The notes below the pieces were generated by a model that ran no database searches, was not told where the DNA came from, and was given only the letters and a program-made list of their open reading frames with translations. Shown in pieces: positions 1 to 8,010 of a stretch of 11,829 nt of DNA. The position numbers were made by a program, and so were the translations under genes. Each line of letters opens with the position of its first letter. The first letter of the stretch is position 1. The stretch lies in assembly GCA_016649475.1 (NCBI GenBank), contig JAENXP010000022.1:1-11829 (forward strand). Reading direction: 5' to 3'. Origin of the DNA: Burkholderiales bacterium (lineage in GTDB: Bacteria > Pseudomonadota > Gammaproteobacteria > Burkholderiales > SG8-39).

Positions 1-114
1 CGCATAGGAGCCTCGAACCAAAATAGAGTAGAGGGCTGAATCATATAAAGTCTAGCATGCTTTTTATAGACTTCATTAAATTTAGCACCTAATCCGTTCA
101 ATTAGCAAGTTATT
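1..114. promoter_or_regulatory. AT-rich leader upstream of def, likely holding promoters
   Basis: This stretch has no gene and is clearly richer in A and T than the rest of the window, as expected of a promoter region. It contains a 7-bp inverted repeat, AAGTCTA at 48-54 and TAGACTT at 67-73, separated by 12 bases that include the palindrome GCATGC. TATAAA at 44-49 resembles a -10 box for def, but I see no good -35 box at the right distance. On the minus strand a TTGAAC-like box with TAATGA 17 bases further on could serve a divergent gene beyond the left edge. All promoter assignments are inference. Confidence 0.35.
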
Positions 115-618
115 ATGTCTCGCTTAGCTATCCTGCGCTACCCCGATGCCCGCTTGCACAAGATTGCGGCCCCTGTTGCCGAGGTAGACGACAGTATCCG
201 CAGCCTGGTCGCCAACATGGCCGAAACCATGTATGCCGCACCGGGTGTAGGTCTGGCGGCCACCCAAGTAGACGTTCATAAACAAGTAATTGTCATCGAC
301 GCGTCCGATACTCGGGACAAACTGCTTACCCTGATAAACCCGGAGATCATCGCCGCCATGGGGGAGGCTGACTGCGAAGAAGGCTGCCTGTCGGTGCCGG
401 GCATTTACGAGAAAATCGCGCGCGCCGAACATATCGTCGTGCGTGCGCTGGGGCTGGACGGCCGGAGTTTCTCCATGCAAGCGGAGGGGCTGCTAGCCGT
501 ATGTATCCAGCACGAAATGGATCACCTCAAGGGTCGGGTTTTCGTCGAGTATCTATCGCGCCTGAAGCAGACCCGCATTCGCGCCAAGATGACGAAGCAG
601 CAGCGCCAGAGCGCCTGA
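115..618 (+). CDS. def: Peptide deformylase (type 1)
   Basis: Removes the N-terminal formyl group from nascent proteins in the cytoplasm, using a bound metal (usually Fe2+). All three family motifs are intact in the 167-residue product: GVGLAATQ at residues 44-51, EGCLS at 89-93 with the metal-binding Cys91, and HEMDH at 133-137 with the two metal-binding histidines and the catalytic glutamate. The length is normal for bacterial Def. The ATG at 115 gives the expected N-terminus ([11 protein letters not shown]), although no clear Shine-Dalgarno sequence precedes it. fmt follows after 19 bases, the usual def-fmt pairing: Fmt adds the formyl group and Def removes it. The C-terminal tail is basic, as is common in the family. 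The identification is secure. Confidence 0.97.
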   Translation: MSRLAILRYPDARLHKIAAPVAEVDDSIRSLVANMAETMYAAPGVGLAATQVDVHKQVIVIDASDTRDKLLTLINPEIIAAMGEADCEEGCLSVPGIYEKIARAEHIVVRALGLDGRSFSMQAEGLLAVCIQHEMDHLKGRVFVEYLSRLKQTRIRAKMTKQQRQSA

Positions 619-637
619 TCTGCCGTCGCCTCCGCGC

Positions 638-1582
638 ATGCGCCTCATCTTCGCCGGCACCCCCGAGTTCGCCGCGCGCGCCCTGGCCGAGCTGCACGAT
701 GCCCGGCACGAGATCGTATTGGTGCTCACTCAACCAGACCGGCCGGCGGGGCGGGGGCTCAAACTTGCCCCCAGCGCGGTAAAGGCCCTCGCGCAAGAGC
801 GCGGCCTCGCGGTGCGTCAGCCCGGCAGTTTGAAAGATGCAGAGACGCTGGAAGTGCTGCGCACGGCCGGCGCTGATCTCACAGTGGTCGCAGCCTACGG
901 ACTGATACTGCCACCGCCGGCGCTGTCGGTTGCACGACTTGGCGCAATCAATATCCACGCGTCGCTGCTGCCGCGCTGGCGCGGCGCAGCGCCGATCCAG
1001 CGCGCCATTCTCGCCGGCGACGCGCTCACCGGGATCTCCATCATGCAAATGGACCGGGGCCTGGATACCGGCCCGATACTCGCCGCCGAGCCCGTGGCCA
1101 TCGACGCCGACGACACCGGCGCGAGCCTGCACGCCAAGCTCGCGCAACTTGGCGCACGCCTGATCGTGGACACGATCGCGCGGCTCGAATTCGGCCAGCT
1201 CCATGTTGAGCCCCAGGCGGAAGCCGGCGCGACGTACGCAGCAAAGATTACCAAGGCGGAAGCCGAAATCGACTGGCGCGAGGGAGCAACGGAGATCGAA
1301 CGCAAGGTACGCGCGTTCGATCCTCTGCCAGGCGCGTCCACGACGATTAGAAACACAGCGCTGAAAATCTGGAGTTCCCGGGTAGTCGCCACAGAAGGCG
1401 AGCCCGGCGCCATACTGGAGAGCGGCCCCGGGGGCATAGTCGTCGCCTGCGGAACCGGGGCGCTGCGGGTGCGGGAATTGCAGCGCGCCGGCGGTAAACG
1501 CCTGCCCGCAGCCCAGTTCCTTGCCGGCTTCCCCTTGGCGCCTGGCGAGCGGCTTGAATTTTCAGCGAAGGCCACCATCTAA
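638..1582 (+). CDS. fmt: Methionyl-tRNA formyltransferase
   Basis: Transfers a formyl group from 10-formyltetrahydrofolate to the methionine on initiator tRNA, in the cytoplasm. The 314 residues match the E. coli enzyme in length. The N-terminal catalytic domain starts FAGTPEFA (residues 5-12), and the catalytic triad is visible as Asn105, His107 and Asp143. [13 protein letters not shown] (109-121) is the family signature. A C-terminal tRNA-binding domain covers roughly residues 205-314. The ATG at 638 gives the standard N-terminus, but no good ribosome-binding site precedes it, so translation may be coupled to def. It belongs to a def-fmt-htpX transcription unit by spacing (19 and 35 bases). 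Confidence 0.97.
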   Translation: MRLIFAGTPEFAARALAELHDARHEIVLVLTQPDRPAGRGLKLAPSAVKALAQERGLAVRQPGSLKDAETLEVLRTAGADLTVVAAYGLILPPPALSVARLGAINIHASLLPRWRGAAPIQRAILAGDALTGISIMQMDRGLDTGPILAAEPVAIDADDTGASLHAKLAQLGARLIVDTIARLEFGQLHVEPQAEAGATYAAKITKAEAEIDWREGATEIERKVRAFDPLPGASTTIRNTALKIWSSRVVATEGEPGAILESGPGGIVVACGTGALRVRELQRAGGKRLPAAQFLAGFPLAPGERLEFSAKATI

Positions 1583-1617
1583 GTACCGGTGCAAAAACCT
1601 TCGCGAGGAAACCGGGA

Positions 1618-2457
1618 ATGATCGGAAACTGGCTCAAGACCACCATCCTGATGGCCGGGATCGTGGCGCTGTTTGGCGTCGTTGGCGCCGCAATCGGCGG
1701 CGCCAACGGCATGCTGCTCGCACTTGCGCTCGGCGGCGTGATGAACGTCTTTGCCTATTGGTTCTCGGACAAGATGGTACTGCGCATGTACAACGCGCAG
1801 GAAGTCGACGCAGCGAGCGCCCCGCAGTTCTACGGCATGGTGCAGGAATTGTCGCAACGCGCCGGACTGCCTATGCCGCGCGTCTACCTGATCGACGAAG
1901 CGCAACCCAATGCATTTGCCACCGGGCGCAACCCCGAGCACGCTGCGGTAGCGGCTACGACCGGCATTCTGCAACTGTTGTCGGCACGCGAGTTGCGCGG
2001 TGTGATGGCGCACGAACTGGCGCATGTGCGGCATCGCGACATCCTCACTTCCACCATCGCCGCCACCGTGGCCGGCGCGGTCTCTGCCCTCGCCCAGTTC
2101 GGCTTCCTGTTCGGCGGGCGTGGCGACGGCGAACGCTCCAACCCGTTCGTAGGCCTGATCGTCATGATTCTTGCGCCGATCGCGGCAATGCTGATCCAGA
2201 TGGCGATCTCGCGCGCGCGCGAATTCGAAGCCGACCGCGGCGGTGCCGAAATCTCCGGGGACCCGAACGCACTGGCAAATGCCCTGGAAAAGATGGACCG
2301 TTACGCCAAGGGCCTGCCCCTTGCCGCTGCCGAGGCGCATCCCGCGACGGCCCAGATGATGATCATCAACCCGCTCTCAGGCGGCGGCATCCAGAACATG
2401 TTCAGCACCCACCCCGCGACCGAAATGCGCATCGCGCGCTTGCGCGCAATGGCCTGA
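1618..2457 (+). CDS. htpX: Inner-membrane zinc metalloprotease HtpX (M48B)
   Basis: HtpX degrades damaged or misfolded inner-membrane proteins with its active site facing the cytoplasm. The 279-residue product has the zinc motif HELAH at 132-136 (catalytic Glu133) and the third zinc ligand in REFEAD (Glu204). Two hydrophobic segments near the N-terminus (about 6-25 and 30-50) and two after the zinc motif (about 143-166 and 176-198) give the four-helix pattern of the family. Length is slightly under the 290 or so of E. coli HtpX. A good ribosome-binding site, GAGGAA at 1605-1610, lies seven bases before the ATG and supports this start. It follows fmt by 35 bases and is probably co-transcribed. 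The downstream gap is rich in hairpins, so the unit may end there. Confidence 0.96.
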   Translation: MIGNWLKTTILMAGIVALFGVVGAAIGGANGMLLALALGGVMNVFAYWFSDKMVLRMYNAQEVDAASAPQFYGMVQELSQRAGLPMPRVYLIDEAQPNAFATGRNPEHAAVAATTGILQLLSARELRGVMAHELAHVRHRDILTSTIAATVAGAVSALAQFGFLFGGRGDGERSNPFVGLIVMILAPIAAMLIQMAISRAREFEADRGGAEISGDPNALANALEKMDRYAKGLPLAAAEAHPATAQMMIINPLSGGGIQNMFSTHPATEMRIARLRAMA

Positions 2458-2495
2458 TCCCAGGGGCTCGCCTGCGCGTGATGTCCTAAGAGCTT

Positions 2496-2620
2496 AGTTC
2501 AGAATTGCCACAATGGCCCTTCCCTCAGGGAAGTATGAGTGGAGGTCCCCCGAGGGGACTTTCCCCTCAAGGGGGATCGAGACCTCCGGGGCGTATCCTC
2601 TCATTTTGCAAATGAGCTCT
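2496..2620 (+). repeat. Structured intergenic repeat, copy 1 (with nested hairpin block)
   Basis: First of three copies of a repeat in this window (others at 3984-4060 and 8011-8084). It starts 38 bases after the htpX stop. Hairpin A is GCCA-CAA-TGGC (2507-2517). Hairpin B is CTTCCC-TCA-GGGAAG (2519-2533). Unlike the other copies, this one carries an extra block of about 45 bases bounded by GGAGGTC (2541-2547) and GACCTCC (2581-2587). Inside the block are GTCCCC-CGA-GGGGAC (2545-2559) and TCCCC-TCAAG-GGGGA (2562-2576). It closes with CTCATTT-TGC-AAATGAG (2600-2616). No run of T follows the stems, so it is not a textbook intrinsic terminator, though it could stop or stabilise the htpX transcript. 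Boundaries are approximate. Confidence 0.7.
2600..2616 (+). terminator. Perfect 7-bp hairpin at the end of repeat copy 1
   Basis: CTCATTT pairs perfectly with AAATGAG across the loop TGC. The left arm could instead pair with ATGAG at 2535-2539, which would enclose the nested block, so two folds compete. There is no T tract, and the stem is A/T-rich at its loop end. A terminator role is only a possibility. Confidence 0.25.
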
Positions 2621-2679
2621 GAGCCGGTTCTCTCGGCCGCCATCCCAGTGTAGGATGCGGAGTTCGTTTATCACCACGC

Positions 2680-2710
2680 CGGCATTGCTGCCGTCACAGC
2701 GGCAATGCCG
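2680..2710 (+). promoter_or_regulatory. Hairpin enclosing the rsmB start codon
   Basis: CGGCATTGCTGC (2680-2691) pairs with GCGGCAATGCCG (2699-2710) over a 7-base loop. The stem has twelve pairs: eleven Watson-Crick and one G-T. The ATG assigned to rsmB (2705-2707) lies wholly in the right arm, and no Shine-Dalgarno sequence is visible upstream. In mRNA this would hide the start codon. It could lower or control RsmB translation, be a DNA operator, or mean that the true start is elsewhere, for example the in-frame TTG at 2720. The pairing is seen directly; the role is inference. Confidence 0.5.
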
Positions 2711-3979
2711 CTTGTTCCCTTGTCCAGATCCGCAAACTTAGAGCTAGCGCTTTACACCGCCGGCGATGCCGTTGCGCAGGTGCGCGCCGGGCGCAGCCTG
2801 TCGGACGCGCTCGCGGGCCTGGAACCCGCCGCTGGCCTACGCGCCGCGGTGCAGGATCTTGCCTACGGCACGCTGCGCAACCTCGGTCTGCTCGACGCAC
2901 TCCTGGCCGAACTGCTGCGCAAGCCGGTCAAGCCCGCCCTGCACGCCTTGCTGGTTTGCGCGCTGTACCAATTACGCGCTCGGCCGCGCACCGCCCATAC
3001 CACTGTGGATCAGGCGGTGCGCGCGGTGTCGCGCCTCGAACCCGCGGCCAGGGGCCTCGCCAACGCGGTGCTGCGAAATTATCTGCGCGAGGCGGATGCG
3101 CTCGTAATGCGTTGCACCTCCGACAGCGCGCATTACTCCTACCAGCAGTGGTGGATAGAACGCTTGCGCAAAGCATGGCCACAATGCTGGGAATCGGTGT
3201 TGAATACGGGCAACCTCCACCCGCCCATGACCTTGCGCGTCAATCAGCGTCGCCTCACGGCCGAGCAGTATCTGGCCAAGCTGGGGGAACACGGCCTCGC
3301 CGGGGAGCTCATTGGAACGCACGCGATTCTGCTCGAGCGACCGCTGCCGATAGAGTCGGTTCCCGGTTTCGGCGCGGGTGAAGTTTCAGTACAGGACGCC
3401 GGCGCACAGCTCGCCGCGCCCTTTCTCGACGTTCAGCCGGGGATGCGGGTGCTCGATGCCTGCGCCGCTCCGGGAGGCAAGGCGGCGCACATCCTCGAGC
3501 TTGCCGATTGCGCGCTCACGGCATTGGACAGCGACCCGGTGCGCCTGCCGCGCATCAGCGACAATCTGACGCGGCTCGAGCTTAGCGCTCGCATCGTCTG
3601 TGGGGACTGCGCGTCGCCTGCGGCGTGGTCGGACGGCGGCTTGTTCGAGCGCATTCTGCTCGATGCGCCCTGTAGCGCATCGGGCGTGGTCAAGCGCCAC
3701 CCCGACATCAAATGGCTGCGCCGCGAAAGCGACATCGCCCGGCTCGCCGCCACCCAGGGCCGGATGCTGGATGCGCTGTGGCAACAGTTGGCGCCGGGTG
3801 GTAAATTGTTGTATGCGACGTGCTCGGTGTTCCCGCAGGAAAACGCACAGACTATCGCGTCCTTCCTGGGGCGCAACGGCGCGGCCCGCCGGCTCCCGCT
3901 TGCCGGGCTCGACGAAGGACAATTGCTTCCCGACGCGCGGCATGACGGCTTTTTCTACGCGCTGCTGCAAAAATACTAG
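2705..3979 (+). CDS. rsmB: 16S rRNA (cytosine-967-C5)-methyltransferase RsmB
   Basis: Methylates C967 of 16S rRNA using S-adenosylmethionine (also called Sun or Fmu). The 424-residue product has an N-terminal NusB-like RNA-binding domain (about 10-135) followed by a Rossmann-fold methyltransferase. Seen in order are the SAM-binding motif DACAAPGGKA (251-260, counting from Asp251), DAPCSASG (320-327, Cys323) and YATCS (370-374, Cys373). In the NOL1/NOP2/Sun family the second cysteine is the nucleophile and the first helps product release. The length is normal. The ATG at 2705 gives a plausible N-terminus but lies in a strong hairpin without a Shine-Dalgarno sequence, so the exact start is uncertain. 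Repeat copies flank the gene on both sides. In related bacteria rsmB often precedes DUF4390-ntrYX, as here. Confidence 0.95.
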   Translation: MPLVPLSRSANLELALYTAGDAVAQVRAGRSLSDALAGLEPAAGLRAAVQDLAYGTLRNLGLLDALLAELLRKPVKPALHALLVCALYQLRARPRTAHTTVDQAVRAVSRLEPAARGLANAVLRNYLREADALVMRCTSDSAHYSYQQWWIERLRKAWPQCWESVLNTGNLHPPMTLRVNQRRLTAEQYLAKLGEHGLAGELIGTHAILLERPLPIESVPGFGAGEVSVQDAGAQLAAPFLDVQPGMRVLDACAAPGGKAAHILELADCALTALDSDPVRLPRISDNLTRLELSARIVCGDCASPAAWSDGGLFERILLDAPCSASGVVKRHPDIKWLRRESDIARLAATQGRMLDALWQQLAPGGKLLYATCSVFPQENAQTIASFLGRNGAARRLPLAGLDEGQLLPDARHDGFFYALLQKY

Positions 3980-3983
3980 GTGC

Positions 3984-4060
3984 CCATTTTGAAATATCCG
4001 AAACGGCCTCCGTATCAGGGAAGCATGAGGGGGGGTAATCCCCGCATATTTCGATGAGCA
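3984..4060 (+). repeat. Structured intergenic repeat, copy 2
   Basis: Second copy of the intergenic repeat, starting about five bases after the rsmB stop and running almost to the next start codon. Hairpin A is reduced to CCG-AAA-CGG (3998-4006), because the outer G has become T. Hairpin B is mostly lost, although CAGGGAAGCATG is kept. The third stem survives as ATG plus GGGG (4025-4032) against CCCC plus CAT (4040-4047), with one A-G mismatch. It contains a run of seven G at 4029-4035. This is the most decayed copy, and it fills the whole leader of the DUF4390-ntrYX genes. Confidence 0.65.
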
Positions 4061-4067
4061 CTGGAAC

Positions 4068-4649
4068 GTGAGCCTGCGGCTGCTGGTGTCGCTGCTGCTG
4101 TTGCTGGCGCTCTGCTGGTCAGCGCAGACACGCGCCGAAGACATCGAAATCAGCCATATTTCAATCGAAGCCAACGACGACGGCTACATTCTCGATGCGG
4201 ACTTCGAAATCGACCTGAACCCGCGGCTGGAGGACGCCATCAACAAGGGCGTGGCGCTGTACTTCGAGGTCGAATTCGAGCTCACGCGCAAGCGCTGGTA
4301 CTGGTTCGATGAACATCCCGTCAGCCGGCAACTGACGCTGCGCCTGTCGTATCACGCGCTCACACGTCAATACCGGATTTCGCGCGGAGCCCTGCACCAG
4401 AGCTTTTCCAGCCTGACCGACGCGCTGCGCGTGTTGTCGCGCGTGCGTTCCTGGCGGGTTCTGGAACGCGGGGAGGTGGGGGCCGGAACAGATTACGAGG
4501 CGGCGCTGCGCATGCTTCTGGACGTTACTCAGCTGCCCAAGCCGTTCCAGGTGAGCGCACTCACCAACCGCGACTGGAACCTCGCCTCCGAATGGCGGCG
4601 TTGGCCGCTGCAGATAAAAGCGCCGGTTACGGAGAAGGCGCCTCGATGA
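4068..4649 (+). CDS. Secreted DUF4390 family protein upstream of ntrY
   Basis: A 193-residue protein with a clear signal peptide: a leucine-rich hydrophobic stretch at about 4-18 and a likely cut after Ala23 (TRA/EDIEIS). The mature protein is therefore probably periplasmic. It matches my memory of the DUF4390 family, whose biochemical function is unknown. Visible features are alternating acidic strands (IDLNPRLEDAINKGVALYF, about 48-66) and an aromatic RKRWYWFDE patch (74-82). The GTG at 4068 is the only start that keeps the signal peptide; the ATG at 4054 is in another frame and stops after five codons. The end overlaps the ntrY start (ATGA). Such coupling suggests it works with the NtrY sensor, perhaps in the periplasm, but that is inference. 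Confidence 0.85.
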   Translation: MSLRLLVSLLLLLALCWSAQTRAEDIEISHISIEANDDGYILDADFEIDLNPRLEDAINKGVALYFEVEFELTRKRWYWFDEHPVSRQLTLRLSYHALTRQYRISRGALHQSFSSLTDALRVLSRVRSWRVLERGEVGAGTDYEAALRMLLDVTQLPKPFQVSALTNRDWNLASEWRRWPLQIKAPVTEKAPR

Positions 4650-6760
4650 AATACGCACTCATCCTAAGTGTGCTGTTGGGCGCAGTCCTGTTGTTCCTGC
4701 TGGCGGCCGCGAGCGGCAACACTGCCCTGTTCTCGCGTCACTATGCGCTGCTGCTGGGTCTGAACGCGGCGCTCGCCCTGGCGGTGCTGACGCTGGTCGG
4801 CTATCAGTTGTGGGTACTCACCTCGAAGCTGCGCGCGCGCGTGTTCGGATCGCGTCTGACGCTGCGCTTCCTGCTGATGTTTCTGCCCATGGTGATCGTC
4901 CCCGGTGGCCTTGTCTATGTGGTGTCGCTGCAGTTCATGGCGAAAAGCATCGAATCCTGGTTCGACGTGCGCGTGGACAACGCGCTCGAGGGCGGGCTCA
5001 ATCTCGGTCGCACCGCGCTCGATCTGCTGCTCACCGAACTCAACGGCAAGGCGCGACGCATGGCGCTCGAACTCGCCGACAAGACGCCGGCGCAGCAAGT
5101 GGTGCTGCTAGACCGGCTGCGCGAACAGGCGGGCGTCGACGACGCGCTGATCCTGTCCTCGGGCGGCAATGTGATCGCCAGCGCGAGCAAGGGCCTGGGC
5201 AAACTCTTGCCAGATCTGCCCAATACCATGATCCAGCGCCAGGCGCGGCAGAGCCGCGGTTACGCCGCACTCGAAGGCGCGCCCGACAGGGGTTTGAGTC
5301 TGCGCGTGCTGATGCCGGTGGCGGCGCTCAGTATCGCCGAGGACGAACGGCTGCTGCAACTGCTGCAAAAGGTACCGCCGACGCTGGCGCGGGACGCGGA
5401 GGCCGTGCAGGACGTGTACCGCGACTACAAGGAGTTGTCGCTGTCGCGCCAGGGACTGAAGGAGATCTACATCCTCACCTTGACGCTGACACTGCTGCTG
5501 ACTTTGTTTTCCGCTACCGCCCTGGCATTCCTGCTTTCGGCGCGCCTGTCCGAGCCGCTGGCCCTGCTCGCCGCGGGAACGCAGGCAGTGGCGCGCGGCG
5601 ACTACAGCCGTCGAGCGCAAGTCACCAGCAGCGATGAACTGGGCATCCTCACCCAATCTTTCAACAGCATGACCGAACAACTGGATGATGCGCGCAGCGC
5701 CGCCGAATCGCATCGCGCCGAACTGGAAACGGCCAAGGCCTATCTGGAAAACATCCTCGCCAACCTGTCAGCCGGCGTGCTGGTACTGGACGAGCAGTTG
5801 CGCCTGGGCACGGTGAATCACGGTGCCAGCGCGATCCTGCAGGAAACATTCGACGGCCTGAAGGGCCGGCTCCTGGCCGATTGGCCCAGGTTGCAGCCGC
5901 TGGCGCGAGCCGTCGTCGACGGGTTCAGACAGCACGGCGAGGACACCTGGCAACAGCAGCTGGAGCTGGCCGAGCGCATATTGCTGGTGCGCGGCTCGGT
6001 CTTGCCGCGCACCAGCGGCGGCGGCTATGTGGTCGTATTCGACGATGTCACCAAACTGGTACAGGCGCAGCGCGCCACTGCCTGGGGCGAGGTGGCGCGG
6101 CGTCTGGCGCACGAGATCAAGAACCCGCTGACGCCGATACAGCTGTCGGCGGAGCGTTTGCAGGCAAAACTTGCGAACAAGCTCGCGCCCGAGGACGCGG
6201 CCACGCTCAACCGCGCCACCGCGACCATCATCAACCAGGTCGCGGCAATGAAGGGAATGGTGGACGACTTCGCCGAGTATGCGCGCACGCCCGCGCCCGA
6301 CCTGCAGCCGCTGGACTTGAACGCACTGGTACAAGAGGTGCTGGACCTGTACGAAAACGCCGGCGCGCTGGTGCGGCCCGCGTTGCAGGCCGGACTGCCG
6401 CAGGTGATGGGTGATCCGACGCAACTGCGTCAGGTGATACACAATCTGTTGCAGAATGCACAGGACGCGCTCGCCGGCGGCACCACCAGTGCGTGCATCG
6501 AAGTCGAAACAGAGCGCTCGGGCAACCAGGCCTGCCTCAGAATCAGCGATAACGGCTGCGGCTTCCCCGAAGCCATCATGGCGCGTGTGTTCGAGCCCTA
6601 TGTGACCACCAAGCCCAAAGGCACCGGACTGGGTCTGGCGATCGTGAAAAAGATAATCGACGAACACAATGGCGCGATCAGATTGGAAAATCTCCCCGGT
6701 CAGGGCGCCAGGGTCAGTGTTTCGCTGCCGCTACAAACCGAAATGGCGAGGTCAAGCTAA
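4646..6760 (+). CDS. ntrY: NtrY-type membrane sensor histidine kinase
   Basis: Membrane sensor kinase that phosphorylates the NtrX-type regulator encoded next. The 704-residue product shows hydrophobic helices at about 3-22, 32-56 and 73-97, an extracytoplasmic sensor region at about 100-270, and another helix at about 275-298. A HAMP linker (about 298-350) and a PAS-like domain (about 365-470) follow. The kinase core has the phospho-accepting His489 in RRLAHEIKNPLTPIQLS, an N box around Asn600-Asn604, DNGCGFP (635-641) and GTGLGL (659-664), so it looks catalytically complete. The ATG at 4646 overlaps the upstream stop as ATGA and has GGAGAAGG seven bases before it. An in-frame ATG at 4592 would add 18 residues inside the DUF4390 gene and is less likely. 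It overlaps ntrX as TAATG. The stimulus is unknown; NtrY systems elsewhere are tied to nitrogen or respiratory control. Confidence 0.92.
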   Translation: MKYALILSVLLGAVLLFLLAAASGNTALFSRHYALLLGLNAALALAVLTLVGYQLWVLTSKLRARVFGSRLTLRFLLMFLPMVIVPGGLVYVVSLQFMAKSIESWFDVRVDNALEGGLNLGRTALDLLLTELNGKARRMALELADKTPAQQVVLLDRLREQAGVDDALILSSGGNVIASASKGLGKLLPDLPNTMIQRQARQSRGYAALEGAPDRGLSLRVLMPVAALSIAEDERLLQLLQKVPPTLARDAEAVQDVYRDYKELSLSRQGLKEIYILTLTLTLLLTLFSATALAFLLSARLSEPLALLAAGTQAVARGDYSRRAQVTSSDELGILTQSFNSMTEQLDDARSAAESHRAELETAKAYLENILANLSAGVLVLDEQLRLGTVNHGASAILQETFDGLKGRLLADWPRLQPLARAVVDGFRQHGEDTWQQQLELAERILLVRGSVLPRTSGGGYVVVFDDVTKLVQAQRATAWGEVARRLAHEIKNPLTPIQLSAERLQAKLANKLAPEDAATLNRATATIINQVAAMKGMVDDFAEYARTPAPDLQPLDLNALVQEVLDLYENAGALVRPALQAGLPQVMGDPTQLRQVIHNLLQNAQDALAGGTTSACIEVETERSGNQACLRISDNGCGFPEAIMARVFEPYVTTKPKGTGLGLAIVKKIIDEHNGAIRLENLPGQGARVSVSLPLQTEMARSS

Positions 6761-8007
6761 TGTCCCAGATACTGGTCGTCGATGATGAAGTCGGCATCCG
6801 CGAGCTTCTGTCGGAGATACTCGCCGATGAAGGCCATGCCGTGCAGCTGGCCGAAAATGCGGCGAGCGCGCGAACACTGCGCGGCGCCGAGCGCCCCGAT
6901 CTGGTGCTCCTCGACATATGGATGCCAGATACCGACGGCATCACCCTGCTGAAGGAGTGGGCGGCGAACGGCCAACTTACTATGCCGGTGGTAATGATGT
7001 CCGGGCATGGCACCATCGAAACCGCGGTGGAAGCCACCCGCATCGGCGCCATCGATTTTCTGGAAAAGCCAATCGCCCTGCAAAAGCTGCTGGCCACGGT
7101 GAAACGGGCGCTGCGAAGCGAAGGCAGACAGACGCAGGCCGGGCTAACGCTGCTAAGCCTGGGTCGCTCCGCAGTCATAACCGATCTGCGCAAGCGCCTG
7201 GCGCAAATCGCCACACTGTCGGTGCCGGTGCTGTTGCGCGGCGAACCAGGCGTCATGCCGGAACTGTTTGCGCGCTACCTGCACCAGCCCAATACGCCCT
7301 GGATCGTTGCCGGCGCGGCACTGGCCGATGCGCCGCAGGATCTGCTGGCGCAGGCAGCGGGTGGTCTGATTTTCGTCGAAGAACTGGCAACGCTCTCGCG
7401 CGCGCAACAAAAGAATCTGGCATTCGTCCTGAGCAAACAGGAGAAAACCAAGACGCGGGTCGTCTCCTTCACTGCCGAGGCGCCGACGCGTCTCGCCGCC
7501 GAGCTCGGTTTCGACACGGCCCTGCTTGCGCGCCTGTCGGAACTCTCGCTGGTGCTTCCGGCGCTGCGCGAGCACGCCGAGGATATTCCCGATATAGCCG
7601 GCATTCTGCTGGCGCAGTTGGTGGAGGCCAGAATATGTCCTCCGCGGCATCTTTCCACCGCCGCGCTCAACGCCCTGCGCCAGTTTCATTGGCCGCGCAA
7701 TCTGCAAGACCTGCAAAGCGCCGTGAAAAACCTGGCGCTCACTGCACTGGAGGAAGAAATCGGCGCCGTTGATGTGGAACGCGTGTGCGCGCAGTTTCAC
7801 CCCTCCGCCGACCACCAGGTGTCACTGCCGGTCGAATCGCCGCTGCGCGAGGCGCGGGACATGTTCGAGCGCGCTTACTTCGAACATTTGCTGGCGCGCG
7901 AAGCCGGCTCGATCGCGCGCGTAGCCGAGAAAAGCGGCCTCGAGCGCACCCATCTGTACCGCAAACTCAGGGCGCTGGGTATAACGGCGGGTAGAAAGGA
8001 GGAATAG
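6760..8007 (+). CDS. ntrX: NtrX-type response regulator with degenerate AAA+ domain
   Basis: A 415-residue regulator. The receiver domain (1-120) is complete: Asp8/Asp9, phospho-accepting Asp52, Ser81 and Lys103. The C-terminal Fis-type helix-turn-helix (about 362-408) is also present. The middle domain aligns to the sigma-54 activator AAA+ fold but is shortened and broken. Walker A reads GEPGVMPE (161-168) with proline for the essential lysine. Walker B reads LIFVEE (203-208). The GAFTGA loop is missing, and the sensor II arginine in WPRNLQDL (311-318) is glutamine. It should bind DNA under NtrY control, but probably cannot hydrolyse ATP or open sigma-54 complexes. I recall similar NtrX proteins in Neisseria. 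The start overlaps the ntrY stop and has GAGG at 6748-6751. Confidence 0.9.
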   Translation: MSQILVVDDEVGIRELLSEILADEGHAVQLAENAASARTLRGAERPDLVLLDIWMPDTDGITLLKEWAANGQLTMPVVMMSGHGTIETAVEATRIGAIDFLEKPIALQKLLATVKRALRSEGRQTQAGLTLLSLGRSAVITDLRKRLAQIATLSVPVLLRGEPGVMPELFARYLHQPNTPWIVAGAALADAPQDLLAQAAGGLIFVEELATLSRAQQKNLAFVLSKQEKTKTRVVSFTAEAPTRLAAELGFDTALLARLSELSLVLPALREHAEDIPDIAGILLAQLVEARICPPRHLSTAALNALRQFHWPRNLQDLQSAVKNLALTALEEEIGAVDVERVCAQFHPSADHQVSLPVESPLREARDMFERAYFEHLLAREAGSIARVAEKSGLERTHLYRKLRALGITAGRKEE

Positions 8008-8010
8008 CAG

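Noticed and set aside
1521..2489. A 322-codon plus-strand frame overlapping fmt and htpX.
   Set aside because: It is a shifted-frame reading of htpX with arginine-rich, domain-free sequence; HtpX in the other frame has all its motifs and a ribosome-binding site.
4029..4035. A run of seven G before the DUF4390 gene as a possible phase-variation tract.
   Set aside because: It is short, lies outside the coding frame and is part of the repeat stem present in other copies, so nothing specific supports switching.
4592..4645. An earlier in-frame start for NtrY at 4592.
   Set aside because: It would overlap the DUF4390 gene by 58 bases. The ATG at 4646 has a strong ribosome-binding site and a standard ATGA overlap.
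5768..6667. A 299-codon open frame on the minus strand inside ntrY, and other long antisense frames (for example 3386-4174, 8067-9029 and 10409-11302).
   Set aside because: They are shadows of GC-rich coding sequence: no recognisable domains, arginine/glutamine/histidine-rich composition, and they lie opposite well-identified genes.
7996..8003. A perfect Shine-Dalgarno-like AAGGAGGA at the end of ntrX.
   Set aside because: It is explained by the Lys-Glu-Glu codons before the ntrX stop. No start codon follows at a usable distance, and repeat copy 3 begins right after.
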